Below are positions 7,965-16,710 of a stretch of 64,000 nucleotides of DNA, one piece after another. A program made the translations under genes and the position numbers. The notes beneath the pieces are model-generated. The model ran no database searches. It was given only the letters and a program-made list of their open reading frames with translations, and was not told the origin of the DNA. Source of the DNA: Nitrososphaerota archaeon (GTDB lineage Archaea > Thermoproteota > Nitrososphaeria > Nitrososphaerales > JACPRH01); the NCBI GenBank assembly GCA_016190055.1, contig JACPRH010000034.1, forward strand, positions 1 to 64,000, written 5' to 3'. Each line of letters begins with the position of its first letter. Positions within the stretch are counted from its first letter, which is position 1.

Positions 7965-9065
7965 TTGATTCCCCTGAAGCTAGGCGTTGAAGATCTGGCC
8001 AAGTACCCGTTTCTAGAGGAAGCCGGAGAGTACTTTCGGCAACGGGGCTTCAGCCTGAACGATATCTCTCAGCCTGACTTCGACATAGTGATTGAGCGAG
8101 CTAAAAGCAGGGTTCTGGACGCAATTTATCATCGTGAAACGTCGAGCCGTCTAAGCGATCCTGAGGTTGAACTCCTCTCATTCCCTGTGGCGCTAATGAT
8201 GGTGAAGTCCACCGGGCTCGACCATCTGGTCTCACGTTTCTCTCACACCGAATCTGTCCGTGTTGAAAAACTTCTGGAAGATGAGCGTGAAGAACTGGTG
8301 GTTCAGATATTCCGACACATCCTGAAGATTAACCTGGTTGCAGTCACCGCTGAGGCGGAAGGAGGAGAAAGCGGCCTTCACGCCTTCGACTATAAGATTC
8401 CGTTAATGGATTATCTGAAGCGAGCCACCCATTTCCACCAGTTGGAGTGGAAGCTGGTGAACCGCGTCGTCTCACAAGGCTACGTCTACCTCCGAACACA
8501 TGATATGATTAGGCTGATCCGGCAGGAAATCGACGGAATGATCCGGGCTCGGCTGAACGCTCTACCCGTTCCCCGGCTGCCTGAGAACCTTGAGGCAACA
8601 GTGAAGGATTTAGCCGCTAGATCTCCTCCTCCGCCGAAGATTGTCAGCGTCATCGCGCCGGACAAGTACCCCCCCTGTGTCACAACAGCTCAAGCGATGC
8701 TGGAGAAAGGAGAGAACCTTCCACACTACGCCCGCTTCCTCTTAACAACCTACCTAGTGGCAGCCGGCAGAACAGTCGACGACATCATCCAGATGTACGG
8801 CCGCTCACCGGACTTCAACGAGCGGATCACCAGATACCAAGTAGAACACATAGCAGGCCTCAGAGGCGGCCGCGTCAAGTACCGACCACCCTCCTGTCGA
8901 ACACTAGTAACCCACAGCTTCTGCTTCAAAGTACCGGAGTGCGGCGACATCCTGAACCCGGTGCAGTTCGGAATCAAACGGTTCAGCAAAAACCCAACTA
9001 CAACCACGACTGCTGAGAAGGAAAAGGGGAAGGAGAAGGGAAAGGCGAGGACGAAGAAGCAATGA
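7965..9065 (+). CDS. priL: DNA primase large subunit
   Basis: This 366-residue protein is the regulatory subunit of the archaeal-eukaryotic primase. The C-terminal domain holds the four cysteines that bind a 4Fe-4S cluster (C238, C311, C320, C326), with the flanking PPCVTTAQAMLEKGENLPHY and PPSCRTLVTHSF segments typical of the family. The protein ends in a charged Lys/Thr-rich tail. It starts with TTG and overlaps the small subunit gene by 4 bases, so the two subunits are translationally coupled. Confidence 0.95.
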   Translation: MIPLKLGVEDLAKYPFLEEAGEYFRQRGFSLNDISQPDFDIVIERAKSRVLDAIYHRETSSRLSDPEVELLSFPVALMMVKSTGLDHLVSRFSHTESVRVEKLLEDEREELVVQIFRHILKINLVAVTAEAEGGESGLHAFDYKIPLMDYLKRATHFHQLEWKLVNRVVSQGYVYLRTHDMIRLIRQEIDGMIRARLNALPVPRLPENLEATVKDLAARSPPPPKIVSVIAPDKYPPCVTTAQAMLEKGENLPHYARFLLTTYLVAAGRTVDDIIQMYGRSPDFNERITRYQVEHIAGLRGGRVKYRPPSCRTLVTHSFCFKVPECGDILNPVQFGIKRFSKNPTTTTTAEKEKGKEKGKARTKKQ

Positions 9066-10228
9066 GTGAGAAAAACACGTCAACAGTGAAGCAGATCTTC
9101 AAGGAGTACTACTTCAAACACATCGAGCAGATAGAGCCTCCTACACGTATGGCTGAGCGGGAGTTCGGCTACATGACCTTTGACCACGCAATGATCAGGC
9201 ACCTTGCCATCAAATCTTCGGGTGAGCTGCGAAGCCTCATCTTGAAAGAGGCTCCTAACTCAGTCTACTACTCCACCTCCTTCTACAACGATCCCTCACT
9301 TCAGATGCATGAGAAGGGCTGGAAGGGAGGTGAACTCGTCTTCGACATAGACGCAGACACTCTCGCATCACCCTGCAGACAGGAGCATGACAAATGGGTC
9401 TGCCGCGACTGCGGCTACCAGGAGCTCGGCGTCAAACCTGAGAAGTGCCCCAAATGCAAGGGAAGACGGCTGCATGAGATAAATATAGCCTGCGGAGTCT
9501 GTCTCGACGCAGCCAAAAAAGAGGCCCTACACCTGATGGACATCTTGACCGAGGACTTTGGGTTATCGCGAAGCGAAATCGAGGTGTTCTTCTCAGGCAG
9601 CATGGGCTACCACATCTCAGTCACCAGCTCCATCTTCGAAGCAGCTGATCAAGTGGCTCGCAGCGAAATCGTGGACTATGTCTCCGGGCAATCGCTTCTA
9701 ATAGAGAGCCTTGGTATCGCCAAGAAACTTTCTCATGAGGAGCTCACCCAGAAACTCCCATCCGCCTCAGACAAGGGATGGAGAGGCCGAGTAGCCCGCC
9801 ACTTCCAACACAAATTCGAAGCCGAAGCCGGAGGCTCACAGGACGTCCGCGGAAAGATGGCGGAACTCTACCTTTCAATGCGCTACGCAAAGTTCCAGCT
9901 AGCCGTTCAGGACGCAGTGAAGGAGAGCGGCTCCACCGTAGATCCCTCAGTAACAACCGACATCCACCGAATCTTCCGGATGCCCAACACGCTGCACGGG
10001 AAGACCGGTCTTTTGAAGAAACGATGCGGCAGTCTGGAAGGATTCGACCCACTTGTAGAGGCTGTTGCCCTCGGCCGCGAGCCGCTGAATATCAAGGTAG
10101 ACCAAGCTCCGAAGTTTACGCTGGGCGGAGAATGGTTCGGACCATTTAAATCCGAGACGGTTGAACTGCCTAGGATGGCTGCAGTGTATCTGCTGGGCCT
10201 CGGCATGGCAAAACTGGAGGTAGGTTAA
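9062..10228 (+). CDS. priS: DNA primase catalytic (small) subunit
   Basis: The 388-residue catalytic subunit shows the AEP-superfamily active site in VFDIDADTL (D95, D97) and the SGSMGYHIS segment with the conserved His. The zinc knuckle region carries CRDCG, CPKC and CGVC (cysteines 114-147). It makes RNA or DNA primers for chromosomal replication. It overlaps priL and is followed by a GINS gene 13 bases later, a gene order often seen in archaea. Confidence 0.96.
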   Translation: MSEKNTSTVKQIFKEYYFKHIEQIEPPTRMAEREFGYMTFDHAMIRHLAIKSSGELRSLILKEAPNSVYYSTSFYNDPSLQMHEKGWKGGELVFDIDADTLASPCRQEHDKWVCRDCGYQELGVKPEKCPKCKGRRLHEINIACGVCLDAAKKEALHLMDILTEDFGLSRSEIEVFFSGSMGYHISVTSSIFEAADQVARSEIVDYVSGQSLLIESLGIAKKLSHEELTQKLPSASDKGWRGRVARHFQHKFEAEAGGSQDVRGKMAELYLSMRYAKFQLAVQDAVKESGSTVDPSVTTDIHRIFRMPNTLHGKTGLLKKRCGSLEGFDPLVEAVALGREPLNIKVDQAPKFTLGGEWFGPFKSETVELPRMAAVYLLGLGMAKLEVG

Positions 10229-10241
10229 CACGAATTCAATC

Positions 10242-10790
10242 TTGGATAAAATGCACAGCTACCTCGAAGCTGAAATCAGGTCAGACCAGATACAGAATAT
10301 ACCTAAGACGATTTACCAAGACGTTGCAAGCCACCTCAAAGATACTAGGAACCTAGCTGAAGAGAACAGCAGAAACCTGACCAGCAACCTCATGAGACAA
10401 GAACGACTCCTACTAGTCAACCTAACCGTGCGACTCCTAGAAGTGCGGCTGAGAAAAGTATCCGCCCACCTAGACGCCGAGTCCAACGGCATCTACCTGA
10501 CACCTGAAGAAAAATACCTAGTCGAACCGTCAACAATCGCGGAGAAACGTCTAGACAAAATCAGCAGAGCAGTAATGAACGGTCAAACCGCCGTTCTAGC
10601 AAACATCTCAGACATAATGTCGTCACGATACATAGTCGTCCGCTTCCTCCAACCCGCAGCCGCAGCAATCGGAGTAGACCTAGCAAAATACGGGCCATTC
10701 AAAAAAGAGGATGTCGCAGTCCTACCGCTAGACAACGCCAAACCCCTCCTAAAACAAGGAATCGTACAAAGCATCGACCTAGACATCTGA
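10242..10790 (+). CDS. GINS replication factor subunit (Gins51/Gins15 type)
   Basis: The 182-residue protein has an all-helical N-terminal A domain and a small C-terminal B domain (about residues 130-180) with VRFLQPAAAAIG and YGPFKKEDVAVLP followed by NAKPLLKQGI, the pattern of the archaeal GINS B domain. GINS joins MCM to primase and polymerase in the archaeal CMG-like complex. The position directly after priS agrees with this. Confidence 0.85.
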   Translation: MDKMHSYLEAEIRSDQIQNIPKTIYQDVASHLKDTRNLAEENSRNLTSNLMRQERLLLVNLTVRLLEVRLRKVSAHLDAESNGIYLTPEEKYLVEPSTIAEKRLDKISRAVMNGQTAVLANISDIMSSRYIVVRFLQPAAAAIGVDLAKYGPFKKEDVAVLPLDNAKPLLKQGIVQSIDLDI

Positions 10791-10813
10791 CCGTAACAGC
10801 GAAAACCATTCAT

Positions 10814-11287
10814 TCACTCGAAAGCGAGTTTCAACGCATCCTCAACACTTTCAGCGGCTAGTATAGTCTTTCCAGCGATAGTTTTACCGGCAAGCATCCC
10901 TGAAACACCGCCTGACGACTTTAACGCGACAACCTTCCTATCAGCCTTCAACGCCAACCCGATCTCCGAAAGCGTACCCGCACCACCACACACAGAAATC
11001 ACCGCGTCAGCCGACCTCACATTCAAGACGTTCCGAGCATCACCCATATCTGTGATGATTGCTACATCGACATAGCGGTTAGCCTGCTCCTTGCTCTTCG
11101 GGAGAATCCCGACTACAAGGCCCCCTTCAGCTTTGGCGCCACGGCAAGAAGCCTCCATTACACCAGTTCTCCCTCCGCTGATCAACACCGCGCCTCGACG
11201 CGCAATCCCGCGCCCAATCTCCTCAGCCATCTCCTCAACGACGCCGGTAACATCATCCGCGCTTCCTATAACGGCAATCTGCTTCAA
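10814..11287 (-). CDS. LOG/TIGR00725-type Rossmann protein
   Basis: The 157-residue protein belongs to the lysine-decarboxylase-like (LOG) superfamily. Visible motifs are ISGGRTGVMEASCRGA near residues 36-51 and CGGAGTLSEIGLAL near 99-112, the nucleotide-binding PGGxGTxxE-like loop in its CGGAGTLSE form. Members of the TIGR00725 branch have no firm function. Some relatives release nucleobases from cytokinin monophosphates or bind molybdopterin. It converges on the GINS gene with a 23-base gap. Confidence 0.75.
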   Translation of the reverse strand: MKQIAVIGSADDVTGVVEEMAEEIGRGIARRGAVLISGGRTGVMEASCRGAKAEGGLVVGILPKSKEQANRYVDVAIITDMGDARNVLNVRSADAVISVCGGAGTLSEIGLALKADRKVVALKSSGGVSGMLAGKTIAGKTILAAESVEDALKLAFE

Positions 11288-11445
11288 TACTGACCAGCCA
11301 CTCCTTTCAAGCAGCCACTAATATCCTGAACGGCAACTAAACTATACAACGAACCGTCAACGAACGTTAATGTAGATGCGCCGCATAATGTTGATATACT
11401 GAGAGTTCAGAGTCGGATAGAGCGAGTAGCACGGAGAGACAGAAA

Positions 11446-11724
11446 ATGAAGATGCCAAAGCAGCGCAGGACGTATTGCAGCAAGTGCAAGAAGCACACTA
11501 TCCACACCATCTCCCTCTATAAGAAGGGAAAGGTTCGAAAGGCAGCTATCGGCGAAAGACGCCACGCTGAGGATCGGAAAGGATACGGTGGCAAAAAGTT
11601 CCCTGAACTAAAAAGAACCGCTAAAACAACTAAGAAACAGACCCTGAAGCTAAAGTGCAAGGACTGCGGACGTCAAATGATGAAGCCCGGTATCCGACTG
11701 CGAAAGCTAGAAATCGCACAGTAA
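11446..11724 (+). CDS. rpl44e: Ribosomal protein eL42 (L44e)
   Basis: This 92-residue protein has the family start KMPKQRRTYCSKCKKHT and a second CKDCG zinc half-site near the C-terminus, making the four-Cys zinc ribbon of eL42, which sits at the E site of the large subunit. It heads a ribosomal cluster with eS27 and Nop10, a very widespread archaeal arrangement. Confidence 0.95.
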   Translation: MKMPKQRRTYCSKCKKHTIHTISLYKKGKVRKAAIGERRHAEDRKGYGGKKFPELKRTAKTTKKQTLKLKCKDCGRQMMKPGIRLRKLEIAQ

Positions 11725-11759
11725 GAATAAACAGAGAAAGAAAGGATGATGATTTAGTT

Positions 11760-11957
11760 TTGAAGAAAGAGCGAATTGCCATTCCCAAACCGCGAAGCAG
11801 CTTCCTAGTAGTCAAATGCCCTAAATGCGAAAACGAGCAGGTTGTCTACTCAATGTCGAACAGCGCCGTCAACTGCAAAATCTGCGAAACCCAAATTGCA
11901 GAAAACAGCGGCGGAAAAGTAAACATCCAAGGCATAATCCTTAGAAGACTCGACTAA
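11760..11957 (+). CDS. rps27e: Ribosomal protein eS27
   Basis: The 65-residue protein has the four-Cys zinc ribbon (CPKCENEQVVYSMS and CKICET) of eS27. The frame is open further upstream, but the family begins close to the KKERIAIPKPRSSFLVVKC segment. The TTG at 11760, preceded by a GGATGAT-type ribosome binding site, is therefore chosen as start. It follows eL42 after 35 bases in one transcript. Confidence 0.9.
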   Translation: MKKERIAIPKPRSSFLVVKCPKCENEQVVYSMSNSAVNCKICETQIAENSGGKVNIQGIILRRLD

Positions 11958-11993
11958 CCGGAAAGAAACTACGTCGGTCGGGTCTACACACAA

Positions 11994-12170
11994 ATGAAGC
12001 CAATTATGCGTAAATGCCGCGTCTGCGGCGACTATACTCTTGAGATGAAGTGCCCTAAATGCAGCGGCGAAACCACCACCGTTCACCCCCCTAAATTCTC
12101 ACCAGACGACAAATACGCACGGTACCGTGTACAGGAACGCTACCAGCAAACCCAAGAATCCAAAGAATAG
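11994..12170 (+). CDS. nop10: H/ACA ribonucleoprotein subunit Nop10
   Basis: A 58-residue protein whose sequence is characteristic of Nop10: KCRVCGDYTLEMKCPKC (zinc ribbon) followed by HPPKFSPDDKYARYR. It is a structural subunit of the H/ACA RNPs that convert uridines to pseudouridine in rRNA. The start may be the ATG at 11994 or the Met four codons on. Many archaea keep aIF2-alpha between eS27 and Nop10; here that gene is at 38.4 kb. Confidence 0.92.
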   Translation: MKPIMRKCRVCGDYTLEMKCPKCSGETTTVHPPKFSPDDKYARYRVQERYQQTQESKE

Positions 12171-12302
12171 ACTGCCTGCAGTAAGTAAATAATCAAAAAG
12201 AAGGAAAGAACGAGAAAAGGGAAGGAGTGGTTTCTCACACGGAAGAAGCCACCACCTGCTTCAGACAGGAATTTACCTATCTGCTAACTAGCTAGTTGAA
12301 GT

Positions 12303-14489
12303 CTACTTTACTATTTGGTAGACTATGACTCCTGCGAAGAGTCCGTCTTGGGGTTGAGCTAGGCTTGATGACATGAATGCTAGTCTAAGTGGTCCTTGTC
12401 CGTCCGCCGAGTACTTCATGTCGTAGAAGTAGGTGGATTGGAAGCCGTTTTGGTATTGAGTTGCGTTTGTGAATTGTAGCTGGTTGCCCTGTGGCTCAAC
12501 GTAGCTTGCGAAGGTGAAGGGCATCATTTTGCCTAGGAAGGTGTTGTCCCAGAAGTAGGGTTTAGGTGTGAACTCGTCGTTCTCCAGATACTTGGTTGTG
12601 TCGAAGCCGCCTATCTTCATGAACCACTGCTTCTTGCTTTCATCTCCAGCGTTGCCGAGCAGATAGATTCTCTGGGTGCTGCCCTGCAAGGTGAATGATT
12701 GGCCGACCACGAATATGACTACGTAATCCGCCTTCAAATCGTGCAGTATCTTCATCCCGGTCTTCTCGTCAGAGATGAACATTTGCCCTATCTGAGCGAT
12801 TCTTGTAGTGTTGATAGTAGCGTTATCCGCCAGACTGGTTCTGTTACCCATCACTGTAATCCAGTAACCATAGTCCCACCACGCAGCCATGACTGTGGGT
12901 TTACCGTCAGGCTGATACGGCGGCGTGCTGTGGTTAATCCACGATAAGGTCTCAAGCCAGTCCGGTATAGTTGCTCGATAGTTTGTGGAGGCATCAGCTA
13001 TGCTTACCGGAGCATCAGCGGTTTGAAGCCAGTTCGTCTGCAACGGGAATGCGACTGGTAAAGAGATGATCACTATGATGAAAATTGAGTAGACGAGCTT
13101 CATCGCAGTCCGGGTCTCACCTATCTTGAACTTCTTCTTAGTCACTGACGATGTTGTGGACGGGCGGAGCATCGTTGAAGTAAGCTCATGCAACCCAATT
13201 CCAGCCAGTATCGCGAAGGCGACTGATGAGTAGACCATCAGCCTAGCGAAGGAACCTGAAACGTAGAGCGCACCTATAGCCAGCACCAGCGTAAATCCTG
13301 CGTAGATGGTTCTCTTACGCATCATCATCAGGGCTCCGAAGCCTGCTAGGAAGGTTAACGCTAAGTACGATGAGAGATACTCTGCTCCAGTCGGTGTCTG
13401 ATGCTCTGCAACTGACTGGACGAGCGGGTTATTCGATCTGAAGAACGGATCGAGGACTGTCTGATATCTGCCACCGAGGCTGGGTATCGACCCGAGGCTT
13501 GCATACACCGCTAAGCCCAGTACTGCTAGGAAGATGACTTTTAGAAGCGTACGGGAATAATCCTTCGGGTCAACTAGACTCTTAACACTGTAGGCTGCGG
13601 TTGAGAACAGCAGGCCGCCGAGCAGCGCTATACCGGCCAGCCCTGAGATAATTTCGGGACCGGGACGCGGAAATGCCGCGCTGAAGATAAGGTTGGTGGC
13701 TGTGAACAGGCTTCCAAGGTAGACTGTTCTTTTCAAATCAACCTTCAAGAAGGGCGCTAGGACGAAGAGTCCTCCGAAGACCGCGTTAAAGTACATCGAG
13801 CCTCCCCATGCAGTATTAGCGAGTCCCAGCATGAGACCTGCTGATCCAGCGCGGATAACTTGGCTCAACCGAGACGCTCTCTCATCGTAAATCGTCAAGA
13901 AGAGATAGCTGCCTGCAACCGCTAGGAACAGCGCCAGTGGCTCAGATTTGAACCAGCCTAAAGCGCCTCTCTGAATAATCGGAGGTGAAAATGCGATGAC
14001 TAAGCCTGCCAGTAACCCTGCTGACGCGCTGCTGATTTTTCTTACAAGCAGGTATGTGACAAGCGTCGTTAAAGCTCCTATAAACACTGGGAAGAGAACC
14101 AAGTAATCGTACAGCGTTATGCTGATTCCCAAGATGTTCCGAGCGATAAGATACGTTATTGCCCCGGTGAAGTGTAACCCTTCCTGAGAAGTGCGCGCGA
14201 CGTCGCGGCCCTCTGGATACCACGTACCATAGTCTTTCCATGAGAAGTAGTCAGCGAAGCCGGCGATGCCCTTCTGATCAAAGTGATCCACAAGGAAGTT
14301 GGTCGCACGGTAGTCAAAGTAGGGGTCGAACTCGTGAAGATAGAAACCGTACTTTGCAGGATAAATCCTCATCATTATGGCTGCTGAGAATATGGCAATG
14401 AGTGCCAACGCGATGATGATTGTGCTTCTTCGCACTGTCGGTCTTTGCAACGCCTTTCTCCATTGTGACATACTGATGATCGATCCCAT
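12303..14489 (-). CDS. aglB: Oligosaccharyl transferase STT3/AglB
   Basis: This 728-residue membrane enzyme transfers lipid-linked glycans to Asn-X-Ser/Thr sites on exported proteins. The N-terminal half has about a dozen hydrophobic helices. The first outer loop carries the catalytic EFDPYFDYR acidic motif (about residue 53), a second DxD-like region follows at YPEGRDV, and the soluble C-terminal part has the STT3 hallmark WWDYGYW near residue 518. It is a single-subunit archaeal OST. The Thr/Ser-rich surface proteins in this window are plausible neighbours in the same secretory route. Confidence 0.95.
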   Translation of the reverse strand: MGSIISMSQWRKALQRPTVRRSTIIIALALIAIFSAAIMMRIYPAKYGFYLHEFDPYFDYRATNFLVDHFDQKGIAGFADYFSWKDYGTWYPEGRDVARTSQEGLHFTGAITYLIARNILGISITLYDYLVLFPVFIGALTTLVTYLLVRKISSASAGLLAGLVIAFSPPIIQRGALGWFKSEPLALFLAVAGSYLFLTIYDERASRLSQVIRAGSAGLMLGLANTAWGGSMYFNAVFGGLFVLAPFLKVDLKRTVYLGSLFTATNLIFSAAFPRPGPEIISGLAGIALLGGLLFSTAAYSVKSLVDPKDYSRTLLKVIFLAVLGLAVYASLGSIPSLGGRYQTVLDPFFRSNNPLVQSVAEHQTPTGAEYLSSYLALTFLAGFGALMMMRKRTIYAGFTLVLAIGALYVSGSFARLMVYSSVAFAILAGIGLHELTSTMLRPSTTSSVTKKKFKIGETRTAMKLVYSIFIIVIISLPVAFPLQTNWLQTADAPVSIADASTNYRATIPDWLETLSWINHSTPPYQPDGKPTVMAAWWDYGYWITVMGNRTSLADNATINTTRIAQIGQMFISDEKTGMKILHDLKADYVVIFVVGQSFTLQGSTQRIYLLGNAGDESKKQWFMKIGGFDTTKYLENDEFTPKPYFWDNTFLGKMMPFTFASYVEPQGNQLQFTNATQYQNGFQSTYFYDMKYSADGQGPLRLAFMSSSLAQPQDGLFAGVIVYQIVK

Positions 14490-14550
14490 TGTTGTTACAC
14501 CGTCTACGATGTGGTGAGAATGCTCTGTTTAAAAGCTTCTGCCGTCCCGC

Positions 14551-15381
14551 CTATCTGAACGAAGACAACACATTATTCGCATATTGCTTGAGACGTGCCT
14601 TATACTGATCTTCACCGATGTTCCAAAGAGCCACGTAATATTCGCAGCCAGCATCCAGATACTCCTCAATACTGTCTCGACGGGCTTCGAAGGTGCTGAA
14701 CTTGTTGTCGCAGAAGGCGAAAACCATCTCCTCACTGCTTCTCCCAACCGCCTTCAAGTTGCTGAGCAGCCTCTCACGCGCCTCCCGGTATTCCTCCGCC
14801 GAGACGAAAACCGGTATCCACCCGTCACCATATTCTGCGGCCATCTTCAACATCCGGTTCCCAACGCTTCCGAACCAGATTGGCGGATGAGGCTTCTGAA
14901 CAGGCTTCGGCTCCAGCACAGCCCCTTTAGCTAAGTAGAATCTACCTTTGAAATCCACCTGCGGTTCACTCCACAGCCTGAGAATAAGATTAAGCCCTTC
15001 ACGGGTCTTATCCACACGCGCCGCATTATTCGCCCAGCTGCTGTAACCTTCGAACTCAGCTCGATTCCAACCTGCACCAGCCCCCAGAATCACCCTTCCA
15101 CCTGACAGCACATCAACAGAAGCCACCATCTTCGCCAGAATAGCAGGAGGCCTGAAAGGAATCGGGGTGACCAGCGTCCCCAACCTGATCCTAGAAGTGA
15201 CCGCAGCTAAATGTGAAAGTAGAATCCATGCGTCAAAATACATCTGGCTTGAAGGCGTCACATAGTGATCCCAAACCCAAATAGAATCAAACCCCATCTC
15301 CTCCGCAGTCAGCGCTGCATCAACAAGCAGATCCCGCCTACAGTTCTCTCCTCTCGCGGGAAGAGCCAAACCAAACTTCAT
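14551..15381 (-). CDS. F420-dependent LLM-class oxidoreductase
   Basis: The 276-residue protein is a luciferase-like (beta/alpha)8 barrel. Visible markers are GFDSIWVWDHYV near residue 33, LGTLVTPIPFRPPAILAK near 73 and GRVILGAGAGWN near 96, the cofactor-binding segments. Archaeal members usually use coenzyme F420 rather than FMN. The cofE gene is divergently transcribed next door, which supports this. The substrate is unknown. A paralogue lies at 55.2 kb. Confidence 0.85.
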   Translation of the reverse strand: MKFGLALPARGENCRRDLLVDAALTAEEMGFDSIWVWDHYVTPSSQMYFDAWILLSHLAAVTSRIRLGTLVTPIPFRPPAILAKMVASVDVLSGGRVILGAGAGWNRAEFEGYSSWANNAARVDKTREGLNLILRLWSEPQVDFKGRFYLAKGAVLEPKPVQKPHPPIWFGSVGNRMLKMAAEYGDGWIPVFVSAEEYREARERLLSNLKAVGRSSEEMVFAFCDNKFSTFEARRDSIEEYLDAGCEYYVALWNIGEDQYKARLKQYANNVLSSFR

Positions 15382-15525
15382 CTTGCCAAGAAGAAAACAC
15401 GTCTAAGCGATATCTACCTTACGGTAACCAAGCACATCTACAGGCAAATAGGTAGCGCCAATAAGCAAATGCGGTTAAAACCCTTATCAAGTGTGCGGTC
15501 GAAAGGCTAACCGTAAGCAGGCAGA

Positions 15526-15541
15526 AAGCAAGCAAGCAAGC
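15526..15541. repeat. Short AAGC tandem run
   Basis: Four tandem AAGC units lie in the gap between the LLM oxidoreductase gene and cofE. Similar AAGCAAGC strings recur in several other gaps, for example near 21308, 55079 and, inverted, 59466. Confidence 0.5.
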
Positions 15542-15573
15542 AGGGATAGAGAAAGATAGGAGAGAAGGGTTGT

Positions 15574-16386
15574 TTGGTGAAGAAGGAGGGTAAGAAGCTG
15601 GATCTCGAGTTCATTCCCGTTTTTATCGAGAGGAAAGAGGATCGCTTCGATTTTCCGCGCGTCATCATCGACGCTGTGAAGAGCTCGGGTGATGAGCTAC
15701 GGGACAACGATGTCTTGGCTGTCTCCAGCAAATTCATCTCTATGGCTAAAGGAATGCTGATCGATCTCAACAAGGTCGAGGTAAGCGAGAAGGCTGAGCG
15801 GCTCGCTGAGAAACTGAGAATGGATCAGAGGATTGCGGAGCTAGTCATCAGAGAAGCCGACGCTATTCTAGGAGGCGTACCCGGCTTCGCATTAGCTTTG
15901 AAGAATGGTGTAATCGCTCCAAACGCCGGTATAGACAAATCTAACGCACCTGCAGGATACGCTATACTCTACTCTAAAGATCCGTTCGGGGACGCTGAAG
16001 TTCTGCGGAAAAAGATTCTTCAGGAGCTAGGTAAACGAGTAGGTATAGTGGTGACTGACAGCAGACTAATGCCTCTGAGAATGGGGACAACAGGAATCGC
16101 GATCGCTGTAGCCGGCTTCGAGCCGTTGAAAGATGAGCGTGGACATAAAGACCTGTTCGGAAACATTCTACGAGTAACGAGGCGAGCGTTAGCGGATCAG
16201 ATTGCGGCAGGTGTCCAGCTGCTGATGGGGGAAGCAGATGAAAGCTGCCCAGTCGTCATTGTACGAGCAGCGAACGGCGCACCTTGGAGCTTAACGGATA
16301 AACCTATGAGCGCTGCGGACATGACTGTTCCACCAGATCAGTGCATCTATATGCGCGGTCTCCCTGAACGAAACTTCAACTTCTAA
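15574..16386 (+). CDS. cofE: Coenzyme F420-0:L-glutamate ligase
   Basis: This 270-residue enzyme adds gamma-linked glutamates to F420-0 using GTP. Diagnostic stretches are VLAVSSKFISMAKG near residue 48, GVIAPNAGIDKSNAP near 111 and GIVVTDSRLMPLRMGTTG near 152, the metal and nucleotide sites of the FbiB/CofE fold. The length is slightly above the roughly 250-residue archaeal norm. It starts at TTG 15574, downstream of an AAGC repeat, and indicates that the organism makes F420. Confidence 0.93.
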   Translation: MVKKEGKKLDLEFIPVFIERKEDRFDFPRVIIDAVKSSGDELRDNDVLAVSSKFISMAKGMLIDLNKVEVSEKAERLAEKLRMDQRIAELVIREADAILGGVPGFALALKNGVIAPNAGIDKSNAPAGYAILYSKDPFGDAEVLRKKILQELGKRVGIVVTDSRLMPLRMGTTGIAIAVAGFEPLKDERGHKDLFGNILRVTRRALADQIAAGVQLLMGEADESCPVVIVRAANGAPWSLTDKPMSAADMTVPPDQCIYMRGLPERNFNF

Positions 16387-16417
16387 ACAGCCATCAGATC
16401 CTTAGCCGGTTGCTCTG

Positions 16418-16585
16418 CTAGGCTGCTTTGCTGTTTATCTTTAACGAGAACTCGTAAGGCGAGAGTTGATGCCCGCACTTTCCGCATTTTCCATGCGTAA
16501 TCTTCAATACGTCACGTGCGCTACGCATATCGTAACCTGAATACAGAGCCGTACCACAGTCTGAACACATAATTTTAAAGACCAA
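16418..16585 (-). CDS. Small zinc-ribbon protein
   Basis: A 55-residue frame on the minus strand reads MVFKIMCSDCGTALYSGYD and later KCGKCGHQLSPYEFSL, giving two CxxC pairs spaced like a rubredoxin-type or zinc-ribbon fold. The Cys pattern and intact frame make it a real gene although it is short. The start is TTG at 16585. It converges with cofE and lies 125 bases from the divergently placed topA. Function unknown; a transcription or translation accessory role is only a guess. Confidence 0.6.
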   Translation of the reverse strand: MVFKIMCSDCGTALYSGYDMRSARDVLKITHGKCGKCGHQLSPYEFSLKINSKAA

Positions 16586-16710
16586 CCCCACTCAGAAACT
16601 ACACTTACAGTCTCGGATGAAATACGTTTTGGTGTATAAATCTACACAAATAATGCAAATACCGTAGCTTCAACATTATTAACCTATAACTGAGAGGCCC
16701 TTATGCAACT

